Origin: an uncultured Altererythrobacter sp.
GTDB taxonomy: Bacteria; Pseudomonadota; Alphaproteobacteria; Sphingomonadales; Sphingomonadaceae
Reading direction: 5' to 3'
Assembly: GCA_946886565.1 (NCBI GenBank)
Contig: CAMPIX010000004.1
Coordinates: 62,001 to 126,000 of the forward strand
DNA: 64,000 nucleotides
The translations under genes and the position numbers were made by a program. Positions 19,137-31,435 of the stretch are shown one piece after another. The stretch's first letter is position 1. Each line of letters begins with the position of its first letter. A model generated the notes under the pieces. That model was not told the origin of the DNA, made no database searches, and worked only from the letters and a program-made list of their open reading frames with translations.

Positions 19137-20873
19137 TCAGCGCGCGGTGAGGTCGGTGACCCGCCCGGTCTCGGGCAATTCCCGCATTTCGACCGCGCGC
19201 AGATAGGCTTCCATCGCGTCCAGATCGACCGGGCCGGTCACCACGTCGGTTCCTTGGACGAATACGGTGAAGCTGTCCCCGCCCGCGGCCAGGAAGCTGT
19301 TCATCGTCACGCGGTAGTTTGCCGCCGGGTCGATCGGCACTCCGTCGAGTGTTGCCGAGACCACGCGGCTCCCGGCCGGGCGGGCCATGTCGTAGCGCAT
19401 GGCAAAGCCTTCGGACGCGGAGAAGGTCTGCACGAAGCCTTCGTCGTCGAACTGCTGCTCGAGCAGCGCGAGCAGTTGCGCGCCGGTATAGGTCTTGGTC
19501 ACCAGCGTGTTGCCGAAGGGCTGCGCAGCGTAGATGTCGCCGAAGGTCACCGTGCCGTCCTCGGCCGGGAGGATCGCCGCGCGCACCCCCGAATTGTTCA
19601 TCAGCGCGATCTGCGCCCCGGCGTCGCGCGTCGCGAAGAGCTGCGCGTCGGCGATCAGATTGCCGAGCTGCGTCTCCTCGGTCGCCGGGCCGGGATCGGG
19701 CGCGGGACCGGAGATCTTGCCCACGGGCCGCGATTCGGCCTCGTGCGCCGCGGCGGCGTAGCGCGCGACGTAGGCGGCGATCTCGGGGTCGGGCGGGAAC
19801 GTCGCGAACGCAGGATCGGCCCTCGCGCCGGGCTCGGCGGGGGCGTTCTGCACCACCACGTTGCGCGCGGTGACGCCAGCCACCGTGTTCGCCGCAGGGT
19901 CGATCGTCAGCGCGATATCGGTCAGCAGCGATCCGCCGTAGCCCGCGCTGGTGACGGTGAAGCCGCGCGCCGGATCGACCGTGGCGAAATCGCACACGTA
20001 GCTGCGGTGGGTGTGGCCCGAGATTACGAGGTCGACGCGCGGGTCGAGCCGCTCGAGCACTTCGCGCAACGGGCCCGCAATCGCACCGCAGCCCGAGAAC
20101 GGGGTACCGGGTTCGGGCGCGAGCCCCTGATGGATTGCGACCACGATGGCGTCGGCGCCCGCCCGTTCGAGCTCGGGCACGAGCGCGTTGATCGCCCCGG
20201 CTTCGTCGCCGAAGGTCAGCCCCGCGACCCCGCTCGGGGTGACGAGCGTGGGCGTTTCCTCGAGCGTCAGCCCGATCACCCCCAACGCCACCGCGCGTTC
20301 GCCGCTGCCGAAGTGGCGGATCGAGGAGCCGGGGAACAGTGTCTCGCCCCCCTGGGTGACGACATTGGCGGCGAGGAAGGCGAAGTCCGCGCCGCCGAAC
20401 TCGGGCTCGACCGCACAGGGTTCTCGCATCCCGTGCTTTTCGCAGCCACCCTGCTGCATCCGCTTGAGCTCGCGCCAGCCGCGGTCGAACTCGTGGTTAC
20501 CGACCGCGTTGAAGTCGAGCCCGAGGCGGTTCATCGCCCCGATAGTCGGCTCGTCGAGGAACAGCGAGGAAACCAGCGGGCTCGCGCCGATCAGGTCTCC
20601 GGCGGCGATCACCAGCGAATGATCGCCGCCCTGCCGGGCCTGCGCGACCGCGCTGGCGAGATAGGCCGCCCCGCCCGCGCGCACCTCGTGCTCGGCACCG
20701 TCCTCGCCAGTCAGCCTGATCGGGCGCGCCAGCGGCTCGAGATTGCCGTGGAAGTCGTTGAGCCCGACGATCTTGAGCGTGACCGGCGCCGGCGTCTCGG
20801 CCGGTTCCGGAACGGTGGCGCAAGCGCCGAGCACGAGCGTGGCGGCAAGCGCGAGAAGTTTGCGAGGGTTCAT
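19137..20873 (-). CDS. Bifunctional metallophosphatase / 5'-nucleotidase (UshA-like), lipoprotein
   Basis: A 578-residue exported nucleotidase that hydrolyses extracellular or periplasmic nucleotides. The signal MNPRKLLALAATLVLGAC ends in a lipobox. The metallophosphatase domain has GLNDFHGNLEPL, AGDLIGASP, GNHEFDRG and ISGHTHRSY, together the dinuclear metal site; the C-terminal domain has LGNLIADAQ and MNNSGVRAAI, which bind the nucleotide in UshA. The frame continues open far upstream across gyrB, but the lipoprotein start with AAGGG before it is clear. It follows gyrB on the same strand, 116 bp apart. Confidence 0.93.
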   Translation of the reverse strand: MNPRKLLALAATLVLGACATVPEPAETPAPVTLKIVGLNDFHGNLEPLARPIRLTGEDGAEHEVRAGGAAYLASAVAQARQGGDHSLVIAAGDLIGASPLVSSLFLDEPTIGAMNRLGLDFNAVGNHEFDRGWRELKRMQQGGCEKHGMREPCAVEPEFGGADFAFLAANVVTQGGETLFPGSSIRHFGSGERAVALGVIGLTLEETPTLVTPSGVAGLTFGDEAGAINALVPELERAGADAIVVAIHQGLAPEPGTPFSGCGAIAGPLREVLERLDPRVDLVISGHTHRSYVCDFATVDPARGFTVTSAGYGGSLLTDIALTIDPAANTVAGVTARNVVVQNAPAEPGARADPAFATFPPDPEIAAYVARYAAAAHEAESRPVGKISGPAPDPGPATEETQLGNLIADAQLFATRDAGAQIALMNNSGVRAAILPAEDGTVTFGDIYAAQPFGNTLVTKTYTGAQLLALLEQQFDDEGFVQTFSASEGFAMRYDMARPAGSRVVSATLDGVPIDPAANYRVTMNSFLAAGGDSFTVFVQGTDVVTGPVDLDAMEAYLRAVEMRELPETGRVTDLTAR

Positions 20874-20989
20874 GACGCGGCCCTTGGCTGAAACGGATGT
20901 CGGGCGAATGACACTCGCTTTTCCGTGCCCGGCGCGGCCGCAAGACTCAACTCGAAATCGCGTGACCAAACAAGGCCGAAGCGCCCGCC

Positions 20990-24089
<3,100 letters not shown>

Positions 24090-24093
<4 letters not shown>

Positions 24094-25013
24094 ACCGCCT
24101 GCCCGAACCGATCCGCGACGATTTCGCCCGCGCCAAACGGCTCGAATGGTTGACGCTGGGATGGATGGCGAGCGTCGTCGCGGTGATGTTCCTCACGATG
24201 GGGCAGAGCCAGGCGATGCGCTCGGCGCTGTTCGAGGACGTGCTCAGCCTGGTGCCTGCGGTGACCTTCCTGATCGCCGCGCGGTTCGAACCGCGCGATC
24301 CGACCGAGAAATATCCGTTCGGCTTCGTGCGGGTGAACAGCCTCGCATTCCTCGTCGCCGCAGTCGCGCTCACTTCGGTGGGCGGCTTCCTGATGTACGA
24401 GAGCGCGATGACGCTGCTCATGGGCGAGCATCCCACGGTCGCGCCGGTGGTGTTGTTCGGCCAGTCGATCTGGCTCGGCTGGCTGATGATCGCGGCGCTC
24501 GCCTGGTCGGTGGTCGTGCCGATGATTCTCGGGCGCAAGAAGCTGCCGGTGGCAGAAAGGCTGCGCGACAAGGTGCTCCACACCGATGCGCTGATGCAGA
24601 AGGCCGACTGGCAGACCGGCCTTGCGGGCATCGTCGGGATTCTCGGTATCTATTTCGGCTACTGGTGGGCGGACAGTGGCGCGGCGCTGTTCATCGCCTT
24701 TTCGATCCTGCGCGACGGATTGACGAACATGGGCATCGCCGCGGCCGAACTGCTCGATGGCGCACCGCGCAAGCTCGACAACTCCGATATCGCGCCCGAG
24801 GCGGAGCGGCTCCGCGGGCGGCTCGAGGCGCTATGGCCGCAAGGCGATGTGCGACTGCGGGAATCGGGCCGGTATATCATCGCGACGGTGGAAGGCATCG
24901 ATCCGCCTGCGAATCTGCCCGACCTCGACGAGCTGATGGGTGACGATCCGACCTGGCGGCTCGCACGGGTTTCGTTCGCGCCGAGCGAGACCGTGCGCAA
25001 GGACACCGGCTAG
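24090..25013 (+). CDS. Cation diffusion facilitator family transporter
   Basis: A 307-residue metal-cation/proton antiporter of the CDF (ZnT/FieF-like) family. It has six hydrophobic segments (about 22-215) and a cytosolic C-terminal domain. TM2 has FEDVLSLVPA, the place of the usual HxxxD metal pair, but the His is replaced by Glu-Asp, so metal choice is unclear. TM5 has HTDALMQKADWQTG with acidic residues. It overlaps the preceding exported protein by 4 bp, so the two form an operon. Confidence 0.87.
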
Positions 25014-25054
25014 GACGCCTAGACAAGCGCGCTGCGCTAAATAGAACGGGCGGT

Positions 25055-26611
25055 ATGCCGATCACAGACCCCGCCGCCGCTCTCGTCGATCCCTATGGCT
25101 CCTTCCCGGCCGTCCTCGCCGCCTGGGCCGCATGGCAGCCGGAGAAGCCTGCAGTGCGCGACGAACGGAGCGAACTTGCCTGGGGCGAACTCGGCGACCG
25201 TATCGAACGGATCGCCGCGAAGCTCCAGCAGACCGGGCTCGAACGCGGGCAATCGGTCGCGATCCTCGGCATGTCGAGCGTGAACTACGCGCTGGTATTC
25301 CTCGCCGCGGTGCGCGCGGGCGGGGTGGCCGCTCCGCTGACCACCAGCGCGAGCCGCGAACAGCTCGAGGGCATGGCGCGCGACAGCGGCGCACGGCACC
25401 TGTTCGCCGACCGGGCGAAGCTCGACGAACTGGGCGGCGATTTCCTCCCGCACCTCGATCGGATCGTGCTCGACGAGGAGCTCGACACGTGGATGGCGCC
25501 CGCGGGAATCACCGCGGCGCGGTTCGAGCCCGAACCGGGCGAACCGTTCAACATCATCTATTCGAGCGGTACGACCGGCGTTCCCAAGGGCATCGTCCAT
25601 TCGCACCGGATGCGCTGGCGCCAGTTCGCCGCCACCGCGGCGTCCTATCTCGCAAGCGGGCTGCCGGTGCGCGCGCTCGCCTCGACCCCGCTCTATTCGA
25701 ACACCACGATGGTCGCCTTCCTCGCGCCGCTGCTCGCGGGCGGCACGGTGCGGGTGATGGGCAAGTTCTCGACGACAGGCTGGCTCGAAGGCGCGCAGGC
25801 CGACCGCACGACCGCGACTATGCTCGTGCCGGTGCAGTACCAGCGGCTGATGGACGAGCCGCGGTTCGACGCGTTCGACCTGTCCGCGCTGGCGATCAAG
25901 TATTGCACCTCGGCCCCGTTTCCCGCGCAGCTCAAGCGCGAGGTCCTGCGGCGGATGCCCGGCGCGTTGATCGAAATCTATTCGATGACCGAGGGCGGCG
26001 TGGTCTGCCTGCTCGCGTGTCACGAGTTTCCCGACAAGCTCCACACCGTAGGCAGGCCCGCGCCGGGCAGCGAGCTCAAGGTGCTCGACGATGCCGACGA
26101 CGAAGTGCCCCCGGGCACGCCGGGCAATCTGGTGGGCCGCAGCCAGACGATGATGAGCGGCTACAAGAACCAGCCGGGCAAGACGCGCGAAGGCTACTGG
26201 ACCGATCCCGCGACCGGCGAGGTCTGGCAGCGCATGGGCGATATCGGCCGGGTCGACGCCGAAGGCTTCGTCGAACTGGTCGGCCGCGCGAAGGACATGA
26301 TCATCTCGGGCGGGTTCAACATTTTCCCGTCCGATCTCGAGGCCGAGCTGGAAAAGGAACCCGGCGTGGCCGAGGCCGCGGTGGTCGGGGTCGCGAGCCG
26401 CCGCTGGGGCGAGACGCCGGTCGGCTTCGTCCGCCTGACCGGCGGTGATGCATCGATCGAGGCGGTGCTCGCCGCGGTCAACGCGCGGCTTGGCAAGACC
26501 CAGCGGCTTGCCGCGCTCCACGCGATCGACGAGATGCCGCGCAGCCATATCGGGAAATTGCTGAAGACCGACCTTCGCGCCGTGGCGGAGCAAATGGGAG
26601 GGATCGACTAG
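25055..26611 (+). CDS. AMP-dependent synthetase/ligase (acyl-CoA ligase-like)
   Basis: An adenylate-forming enzyme of 518 residues that should activate a carboxylic acid with ATP, most likely to its CoA thioester. The P-loop IIYSSGTTGVPKG lies near 166-178, the A5 box YSMTEGG near 310, the hinge GDIGRVDAEGFVELVGR near 395-411 and the A10-like SHIGKLLKTDL at the end with the catalytic Lys. The substrate (fatty or aryl acid) cannot be told. It is 41 bp after the CDF gene and ends at a perfect inverted repeat. Confidence 0.9.
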   Translation: MPITDPAAALVDPYGSFPAVLAAWAAWQPEKPAVRDERSELAWGELGDRIERIAAKLQQTGLERGQSVAILGMSSVNYALVFLAAVRAGGVAAPLTTSASREQLEGMARDSGARHLFADRAKLDELGGDFLPHLDRIVLDEELDTWMAPAGITAARFEPEPGEPFNIIYSSGTTGVPKGIVHSHRMRWRQFAATAASYLASGLPVRALASTPLYSNTTMVAFLAPLLAGGTVRVMGKFSTTGWLEGAQADRTTATMLVPVQYQRLMDEPRFDAFDLSALAIKYCTSAPFPAQLKREVLRRMPGALIEIYSMTEGGVVCLLACHEFPDKLHTVGRPAPGSELKVLDDADDEVPPGTPGNLVGRSQTMMSGYKNQPGKTREGYWTDPATGEVWQRMGDIGRVDAEGFVELVGRAKDMIISGGFNIFPSDLEAELEKEPGVAEAAVVGVASRRWGETPVGFVRLTGGDASIEAVLAAVNARLGKTQRLAALHAIDEMPRSHIGKLLKTDLRAVAEQMGGID

Positions 26612-26620
26612 GGCGCGGTT

Positions 26621-26670
26621 GAGACGCGGCCGCCAGTTCGGGGGGGAGAGGACTGGGGCGGCCGCGTCTC
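26621..26670. terminator. Long inverted repeat after the ligase gene (likely bidirectional terminator)
   Basis: GAGACGCGGCCGCC (26621-26634) is the exact reverse complement of GGCGGCCGCGTCTC (26657-26670), a 14-bp stem with a 22-nt loop. No T-run follows in either direction. It lies between the convergent ligase gene and a micro-ORF on the other strand. Confidence 0.55.
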
Positions 26671-26694
26671 GGTCGCTGCCGTTCCTGGCAGAGC

Positions 26695-26778
26695 TCAGGC
26701 GATTGCTGCGCCGAGCATCAGGCCGCTTATCGAAGTGGCCACCAGGAAAGCCAGGAAGTGCGTTGCCGTCGTGCGCAT
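26695..26778 (-). CDS. 27-residue hydrophobic micro-ORF
   Basis: A short frame encodes a single hydrophobic helix, beginning MRTTATHFLAFLVATSIS and ending GAAIA. It has a good ribosome site, AGGAG seven bases before the ATG, and its stop lies 24 bp from the long inverted repeat at 26621-26670, which fits a terminator. The 385-bp gap between the ligase and methyltransferase genes holds no other candidate. Probable single-pass membrane peptide; function unknown. Conservation would decide. Confidence 0.5.
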   Translation of the reverse strand: MRTTATHFLAFLVATSISGLMLGAAIA

Positions 26779-26996
26779 GACGCGTCTCCTGTTAGGGGCC
26801 GGGGGAAGGGGAGGGGGGGAGAGAGGAGCCCCTTCCGCCCGGACGAGGAGTGAAATAATCTTTCGCGTGGCTTTTCACAAATGAGAAAACTGCCAGATGA
26901 GTTGCAAAATACGCAACCATTATCGTCGAGCCGTTCCCGTGCCCCGGCGAAACGGGCGCGATAGATGCAAAACACGCAGCATCGATGTTCGCCCGA

Positions 26997-27875
26997 TCAC
27001 GCAACGCCGGCTTGCGTGCCCCGGGCGGCGAACCGCTCCAGAACCTCGTGCGGCAGCGGGCCGCGCTTCTTCGCCACGAGTACGAAGTATTCGAGCCATT
27101 CGCCGTCGATCGACAGCCGGTGGCGGTAGCGTTCGAGCAGGTGAAGTTCGACGAGGTCGCGGTCGAGCAGGGTTTTGACCAGTGCCGCGAATCCGCCCCG
27201 TTCCGCCATGCGGAGGAAATCGGTTTTGATGTTGAACGCCAGCCAGCCATCGTCCGCGATCGCTTCCATTGCGGTGACGAAGGCGGCCGCCGGAATATCG
27301 TCGAAGCCCAGCGCGGCGACGCAGGTCAGTGCGTCGAGCTTCCAATCGGTCAGTGCTTTCCGCGTCGCGGCATCCGGGGCGGTCATGTCGGCGACCAAGT
27401 ATTCGTCGTAGCCCGCCGGCCGGTCGCGCAGCGCGGCTTCGCGCGCACTGTCGATGATGTCGAGCCCGACCAGCCGCGCGACCCCGTGTTGCTTCAGCTC
27501 GTCGGAGACGATCCCGTTGCCCGCGCCGAGATCCAGCACCCGCAGCGGCTCGACCATCTCCCCCGCATGGCGCACCGCGCCGGCGAGTCGCGACACGACC
27601 ACTCGCGGACTGGTGCAGCGCAGCCGCTCGTAGAACAGCTGCTCGTAGAGACCCGGCCGGTCGTAGATCGCGGCATAGTCGTGGAACTTGATCCGCTTGT
27701 CCTCGCCGTCTTCGATCAGGAAGAAGAACGACTGGTTCTGCTGCAGCTCGCGGCTGCTCTCGCGCGGGAAACGGATGACGTGCTGGTTCTCGGCCTGTGC
27801 GCCGGTGCGATCTGCGATCGGAGCTTCTCCCTCATATGGTGAACCGTACCATAGGCATAAGGGCGCGCCGGACAA
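26997..27875 (-). CDS. SAM-dependent methyltransferase, start uncertain
   Basis: Class I methyltransferase: motif I VLDLGAGNGIVSDEL lies near the middle, followed by LVGLDIIDSA and an AALGFDDIP segment. The N-terminal RFPRESSRELQQNQSFFF and YDRPGLYEQLFYERL are conserved-looking and must be in the protein, but no in-frame ATG lies before them; the first is at the Met of MVEPLRVLDLG. The given start is a TTG at 27875. A strong GAGGGAGAAG stands 5 bp before an in-frame ATC at about 27817, which would give a shorter protein beginning IADRTGAQAEN. The target molecule is unknown. It is divergent from guaA. Confidence 0.8.
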   Translation of the reverse strand: MSGAPLCLWYGSPYEGEAPIADRTGAQAENQHVIRFPRESSRELQQNQSFFFLIEDGEDKRIKFHDYAAIYDRPGLYEQLFYERLRCTSPRVVVSRLAGAVRHAGEMVEPLRVLDLGAGNGIVSDELKQHGVARLVGLDIIDSAREAALRDRPAGYDEYLVADMTAPDAATRKALTDWKLDALTCVAALGFDDIPAAAFVTAMEAIADDGWLAFNIKTDFLRMAERGGFAALVKTLLDRDLVELHLLERYRHRLSIDGEWLEYFVLVAKKRGPLPHEVLERFAARGTQAGVA

Positions 27876-27924
27876 CCGCAGTGATCGGCTGGACAGGCGA
27901 CGCGCCTAGCTTCTAACGGGGCGC

Positions 27925-29511
27925 ATGGACCCGCAGCACTCGCCCGATTCCCGGCCCGATTCCATCCTCATCGTCGATTTCGGCAGTCAGGTGACCCAGC
28001 TGATCGCACGCCGCGTGCGCGAGGCCGGGGTCTATTCGGAGATCGCCCCCTTCACCCAGGCCGAAGAGGCGTTCGCGCGCCTCCAGCCCAAGGGCATCAT
28101 CCTCTCGGGCTCGCCCGCCGGGGTCCCCGAGGAAGGCAGTCCGCGCGCACCCGCGATGCTGTTCGATGCGGGCGTGCCGATCCTCGGCATCTGCTACGGC
28201 CAGCAAGTCATGACCCACCAGCTCGGCGGCGAGGTCCGCCCGGGGCACGAAACGGGCGAAGGGGGCGAGTTCGGCCGCGCCTACCTCACCGTGACCAGGC
28301 CGTGCGCGCTGTTCGACGGGCTGTGGCAGGTCGGCGAACGCCATCAGGTGTGGATGAGCCATGGCGACAAGGTCACCCGCTTCGCCGACGGGTTCGAGAT
28401 CGTCGCCACCAGCGATGGCGCACCCTTCGCGGTGATCGCCGACGAGAGCCGCAAGTTCTACGGCACGCAGTTCCACCCCGAGGTGGTCCATACGCCCGAC
28501 GGGGCGAAGCTGCTCGCCAACTTCGTGCGCCACGTTTGCGGGCTCGCGGGCGACTGGACGATGGCCGAGTTCCGCAAGACCAAGATCGAGGAAATCCGCG
28601 CGCAAGTGGGGAGCGGCAAGGTCATCTGCGGCCTGTCGGGCGGTGTCGACAGCGCGGTCGCCGCGGTGCTGATCCACGAGGCGATCGGCGAGCAGCTGAC
28701 CTGCGTTTTCGTCGACCACGGGCTGATGCGGATGAACGAGGCCGAGCAGGTCGTCACCCTGTTCCGCGACCACTACAACATCGCGCTGGTCCACGTGGAG
28801 GCCGAGGAGATGTTCCTCGGCGGGCTCAAGGGCGAGACCGATCCGGAAAAAAAGCGCAAGTTCATCGGCAAGGCGTTCATCGACTTGTTCGAGGCCGAGG
28901 CCAAGGCGATCGGCGGCGCGGACTTCCTCGCGCAAGGCACGCTCTACCCCGACGTGATCGAGAGCGTCTCGTTCACCGGCGGGCCGTCGGTCACGATCAA
29001 GAGCCACCACAACGTCGGCGGACTGCCCGAGCGGATGAACATGCAGCTGGTCGAACCCCTGCGCGAGCTGTTCAAGGACGAGGTCCGCGAGTTGGGCCGC
29101 GAGCTGGGGCTGCCCGAGGTGTTCGTCGGCCGCCACCCTTTCCCCGGCCCCGGCCTCGCGATCCGCATTCCCGGCGAAGTGACCAGGGAACGCTGCGACA
29201 TCCTGCGCAAGGCCGACGCGATCTACCTCGAGGAAATCCGCAGCGCGGGCCTCTACGACGCGATCTGGCAGGCCTTTGCGGTGCTGCTGCCGGTCAAGAC
29301 GGTCGGCGTGATGGGCGACAGCCGCACCTACGACAGCGTCTGCGGCTTGCGTGCGGTGACCAGCACCGACGGCATGACCGCCGACGTCTACCCGTTCGAC
29401 GCCGCGTTCCTGACCAATGTGGCCACGCGCATCGTCAACGAGGTCAAGGGCGTGAACCGCGTGGTCTACGACTATACGAGCAAGCCGCCCGGGACGATCG
29501 AGTGGGAGTGA
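27925..29511 (+). CDS. guaA: GMP synthase (glutamine-hydrolysing)
   Basis: Converts XMP to GMP with ATP and glutamine in purine synthesis. The 528-residue protein has an N-terminal class-I glutaminase with nucleophile Cys90 in GICYGQQVM and the HPEVVHT segment, then the ATP-pyrophosphatase domain with GLSGGVDS at 236-243, and the C-terminal dimerisation domain ([14 protein letters not shown], ending KPPGTIEWE). All expected motifs are intact. The methyltransferase gene lies divergently 49 bp away, so the promoters are probably shared. Confidence 0.97.
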   Translation: MDPQHSPDSRPDSILIVDFGSQVTQLIARRVREAGVYSEIAPFTQAEEAFARLQPKGIILSGSPAGVPEEGSPRAPAMLFDAGVPILGICYGQQVMTHQLGGEVRPGHETGEGGEFGRAYLTVTRPCALFDGLWQVGERHQVWMSHGDKVTRFADGFEIVATSDGAPFAVIADESRKFYGTQFHPEVVHTPDGAKLLANFVRHVCGLAGDWTMAEFRKTKIEEIRAQVGSGKVICGLSGGVDSAVAAVLIHEAIGEQLTCVFVDHGLMRMNEAEQVVTLFRDHYNIALVHVEAEEMFLGGLKGETDPEKKRKFIGKAFIDLFEAEAKAIGGADFLAQGTLYPDVIESVSFTGGPSVTIKSHHNVGGLPERMNMQLVEPLRELFKDEVRELGRELGLPEVFVGRHPFPGPGLAIRIPGEVTRERCDILRKADAIYLEEIRSAGLYDAIWQAFAVLLPVKTVGVMGDSRTYDSVCGLRAVTSTDGMTADVYPFDAAFLTNVATRIVNEVKGVNRVVYDYTSKPPGTIEWE

Positions 29512-29620
29512 GCCGCGACTCGCGACCGTCCGGCGGACGGGCGCGGCCGGTTCGCTCGGCGACGCACGGAGCCGCAAGCACGAGCTTGACCAAGTCGCTT
29601 GGCCAAGCGATAGTCGCTGC

Positions 29621-29917
29621 GTGACGATCCAAGTCAACATTGGCGAAGCGAAGACACGGCTGTCCGAGCTGATCGCAGCGGCACTGCGGGGCGAGGAAGT
29701 CGTCCTCAGCAAGGCTGGACGACCGGTAGCGCGATTGGTGCCCGAGACCGAGGCGCTCAATCTAGAGCGCGAAGCCATTCGCGCCAGTCGCTTGGCGATG
29801 CTTGGCAAGCACAAGGGAAAGTTTTCCGAAGAGGAGCTGACCATACCCGACGAATCGGTCGATGAATATCTCGACCGCCGCTTCGAGAGGAAATTCGGCC
29901 ATCCGCCTCCTCCTTGA
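29621..29917 (+). CDS. Phd/YefM-family antitoxin
   Basis: A 98-residue protein with a GTG start. The N-terminal part (VNIGEAKTRLSELIAAALRGEEVVLSKAGRPVARLVP) is the Phd/YefM DNA-binding fold; the C-terminal part (EEELTIPDESVDEYLDRRFE) should bind and neutralise the toxin. The next gene, a PIN-domain toxin, overlaps its 3' end by 56 bp. Such pairs usually repress their own promoter, which should lie in the 109 bp after guaA. Confidence 0.85.
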   Translation: MTIQVNIGEAKTRLSELIAAALRGEEVVLSKAGRPVARLVPETEALNLEREAIRASRLAMLGKHKGKFSEEELTIPDESVDEYLDRRFERKFGHPPPP

Positions 29918-30275
29918 TACGCAGATTCTGATCTGGTTTCAGGCCGAGGATCGTCGTCTCAAGCGCAAGGTGGCCAGCGCCATCGTCGCGCCGGAGAATT
30001 CCCTGTTCGTAAGCGCAGTGGTGGCTTGGGAATATTCCGACCTGCGCCACCGGGGAAAGGTCGCCGCTCCCGAGACGATCGATTCATTGCGATCCGCTCT
30101 GGGATTTGCGCTGCTCGACTTGCCCGCTGGCGTCTGGGCCGACGTTGAGAAACTTCCGGTCATCCACCGCGATCCCATGGACAGGATGTTGATTGCGCAC
30201 GCGCGGCTGGCCGGGCTGACACTGATCACATCCGATGCCAAAATCCGACGCTACCCGGTCGAAACGTTCTGGTGA
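29862..30275 (+). CDS. PIN-domain toxin (VapC-like)
   Basis: A 137-codon frame encoding a PIN nuclease. RLLLDTQILIWF holds the first acidic residue of the active site, SAVVAWEYSDL the second (Glu), and the end (HRDPMDRMLIAHARL, LITSDAKIRRYPV) the remaining acidic residues. Family members usually start at M-x-LLLDTQ, so the first ~14 residues from the ATG at 29862 may be non-native; no other canonical start was seen nearer. The toxin would cleave RNA. The 56-bp overlap with the antitoxin gene is unusually long. Confidence 0.85.
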   Translation: MNISTAASRGNSAIRLLLDTQILIWFQAEDRRLKRKVASAIVAPENSLFVSAVVAWEYSDLRHRGKVAAPETIDSLRSALGFALLDLPAGVWADVEKLPVIHRDPMDRMLIAHARLAGLTLITSDAKIRRYPVETFW

Positions 30276-30277
30276 GA

Positions 30278-31435
30278 ATGCCTCATAAAGCCTTCGACCC
30301 TGCCGACGTCCACATCTGCCTGCGCGCCGGCCATGCCGCGGGGCCAGTGATGCCGCCGATCGTGCAGGCTTCGCTGTTCCGCTTCGAGACGCTGGAAGAG
30401 CTGTTCGCCGCGCAGGAGCGCGAGCACGAGGTGAGCGTCTATTCGCGCGGCACCAACCCCACGGCGCGCGAGCTGGAGACCGCGCTGGCGGCGCTCGAGC
30501 GCGCCGAGGCCGCCAAGTGCTTCGCCAGCGGCATGGGCGCGATTTCGGCCACGCTGTTCGCGCTGCTGGGGCAAGGCGACCACGTGCTGTTCTGCGGCGA
30601 TATCTACGGGCCGACGATCGAGTTCGCCCAGCGGCTCGAGGCGTACGGCGTCGCGCACAGCCGCTGCTTCGCAACCGACATCGCGGGGATCGAAGCCGCG
30701 CTGACCCCCGCGACCCGGCTGATCTACTTCGAAAGCCCGGGCTCGATGCGCTTCGGGCTGCTGCCGGTCGAGGATATCTGCGCGCTGGCGAAGGCGCGCG
30801 GCGTGCTCACCGCGATCGACAACACCGTCGCTACCCCGCTGCTGCAGAAGCCGCTTGCGCTAGGCTGCGACCTCGCGCTCCATTCGCTGACCAAGTACGT
30901 CGGTGGGCACTCGGACACGCTGGGCGGCGCGCTCGCGGGCTCGCGCGAGCTGGTCGAGGCGGTGTTCCGCAAGGGCTACATGCTGATGGGCGCGGCGATG
31001 GCGCCGTTCGACGCCTGGCTGCTGCTGCGCGGGCTGATGACGCTGCCCGCGCGGCTGGCGCAACAGCAGGCCGATGCGCTGGCAGTGGCGCGCTGGCTCG
31101 CCGACCATCCGAAAGTGCGCCGCGTGTTCCACCCCGCGCTGGCCGAGGGCGCGCAAGCCGCGCTGTTCGCGCGCCAGATGCGCGGGCACTCGGGGCTGTT
31201 TTCGGCCGAGTTCGACCTGCCGGATCACGCCGCGGCGATTGCGGTCGGCAACCGGCTGCAACTGTTCGGCAAGGCCATCAGCTGGGGCGGGGTGGAAAGC
31301 CTCGTCAGCAGCGCGCACCGGCGCGACCCGGGCCCAAATCACGGCGCGCGGATGCCGCGCACGCTGTTACGCCTTTCCGTAGGGCTCGAGGGCGCCGACG
31401 CATTGATCGCCGATCTCGAGCAGGCGCTCGCATGA
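30278..31435 (+). CDS. PLP-dependent trans-sulfuration enzyme (Cys/Met metabolism family)
   Basis: A 385-residue enzyme of the cystathionine gamma-synthase/beta-lyase family, which makes or breaks C-S bonds in cysteine and methionine metabolism. It has SVYSRGTNPTARELE, the FASGMGAISATLF helix that binds PLP phosphate, and HSLTKYVGGHSDTLGG with the Schiff-base Lys. The exact reaction (MetB, MetC or MetZ) cannot be read from the sequence. The ATG at 30278 is 2 bp after the toxin stop; a GTG is 6 bp upstream. Its stop overlaps the next gene by 4 bp. Confidence 0.9.
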   Translation: MPHKAFDPADVHICLRAGHAAGPVMPPIVQASLFRFETLEELFAAQEREHEVSVYSRGTNPTARELETALAALERAEAAKCFASGMGAISATLFALLGQGDHVLFCGDIYGPTIEFAQRLEAYGVAHSRCFATDIAGIEAALTPATRLIYFESPGSMRFGLLPVEDICALAKARGVLTAIDNTVATPLLQKPLALGCDLALHSLTKYVGGHSDTLGGALAGSRELVEAVFRKGYMLMGAAMAPFDAWLLLRGLMTLPARLAQQQADALAVARWLADHPKVRRVFHPALAEGAQAALFARQMRGHSGLFSAEFDLPDHAAAIAVGNRLQLFGKAISWGGVESLVSSAHRRDPGPNHGARMPRTLLRLSVGLEGADALIADLEQALA

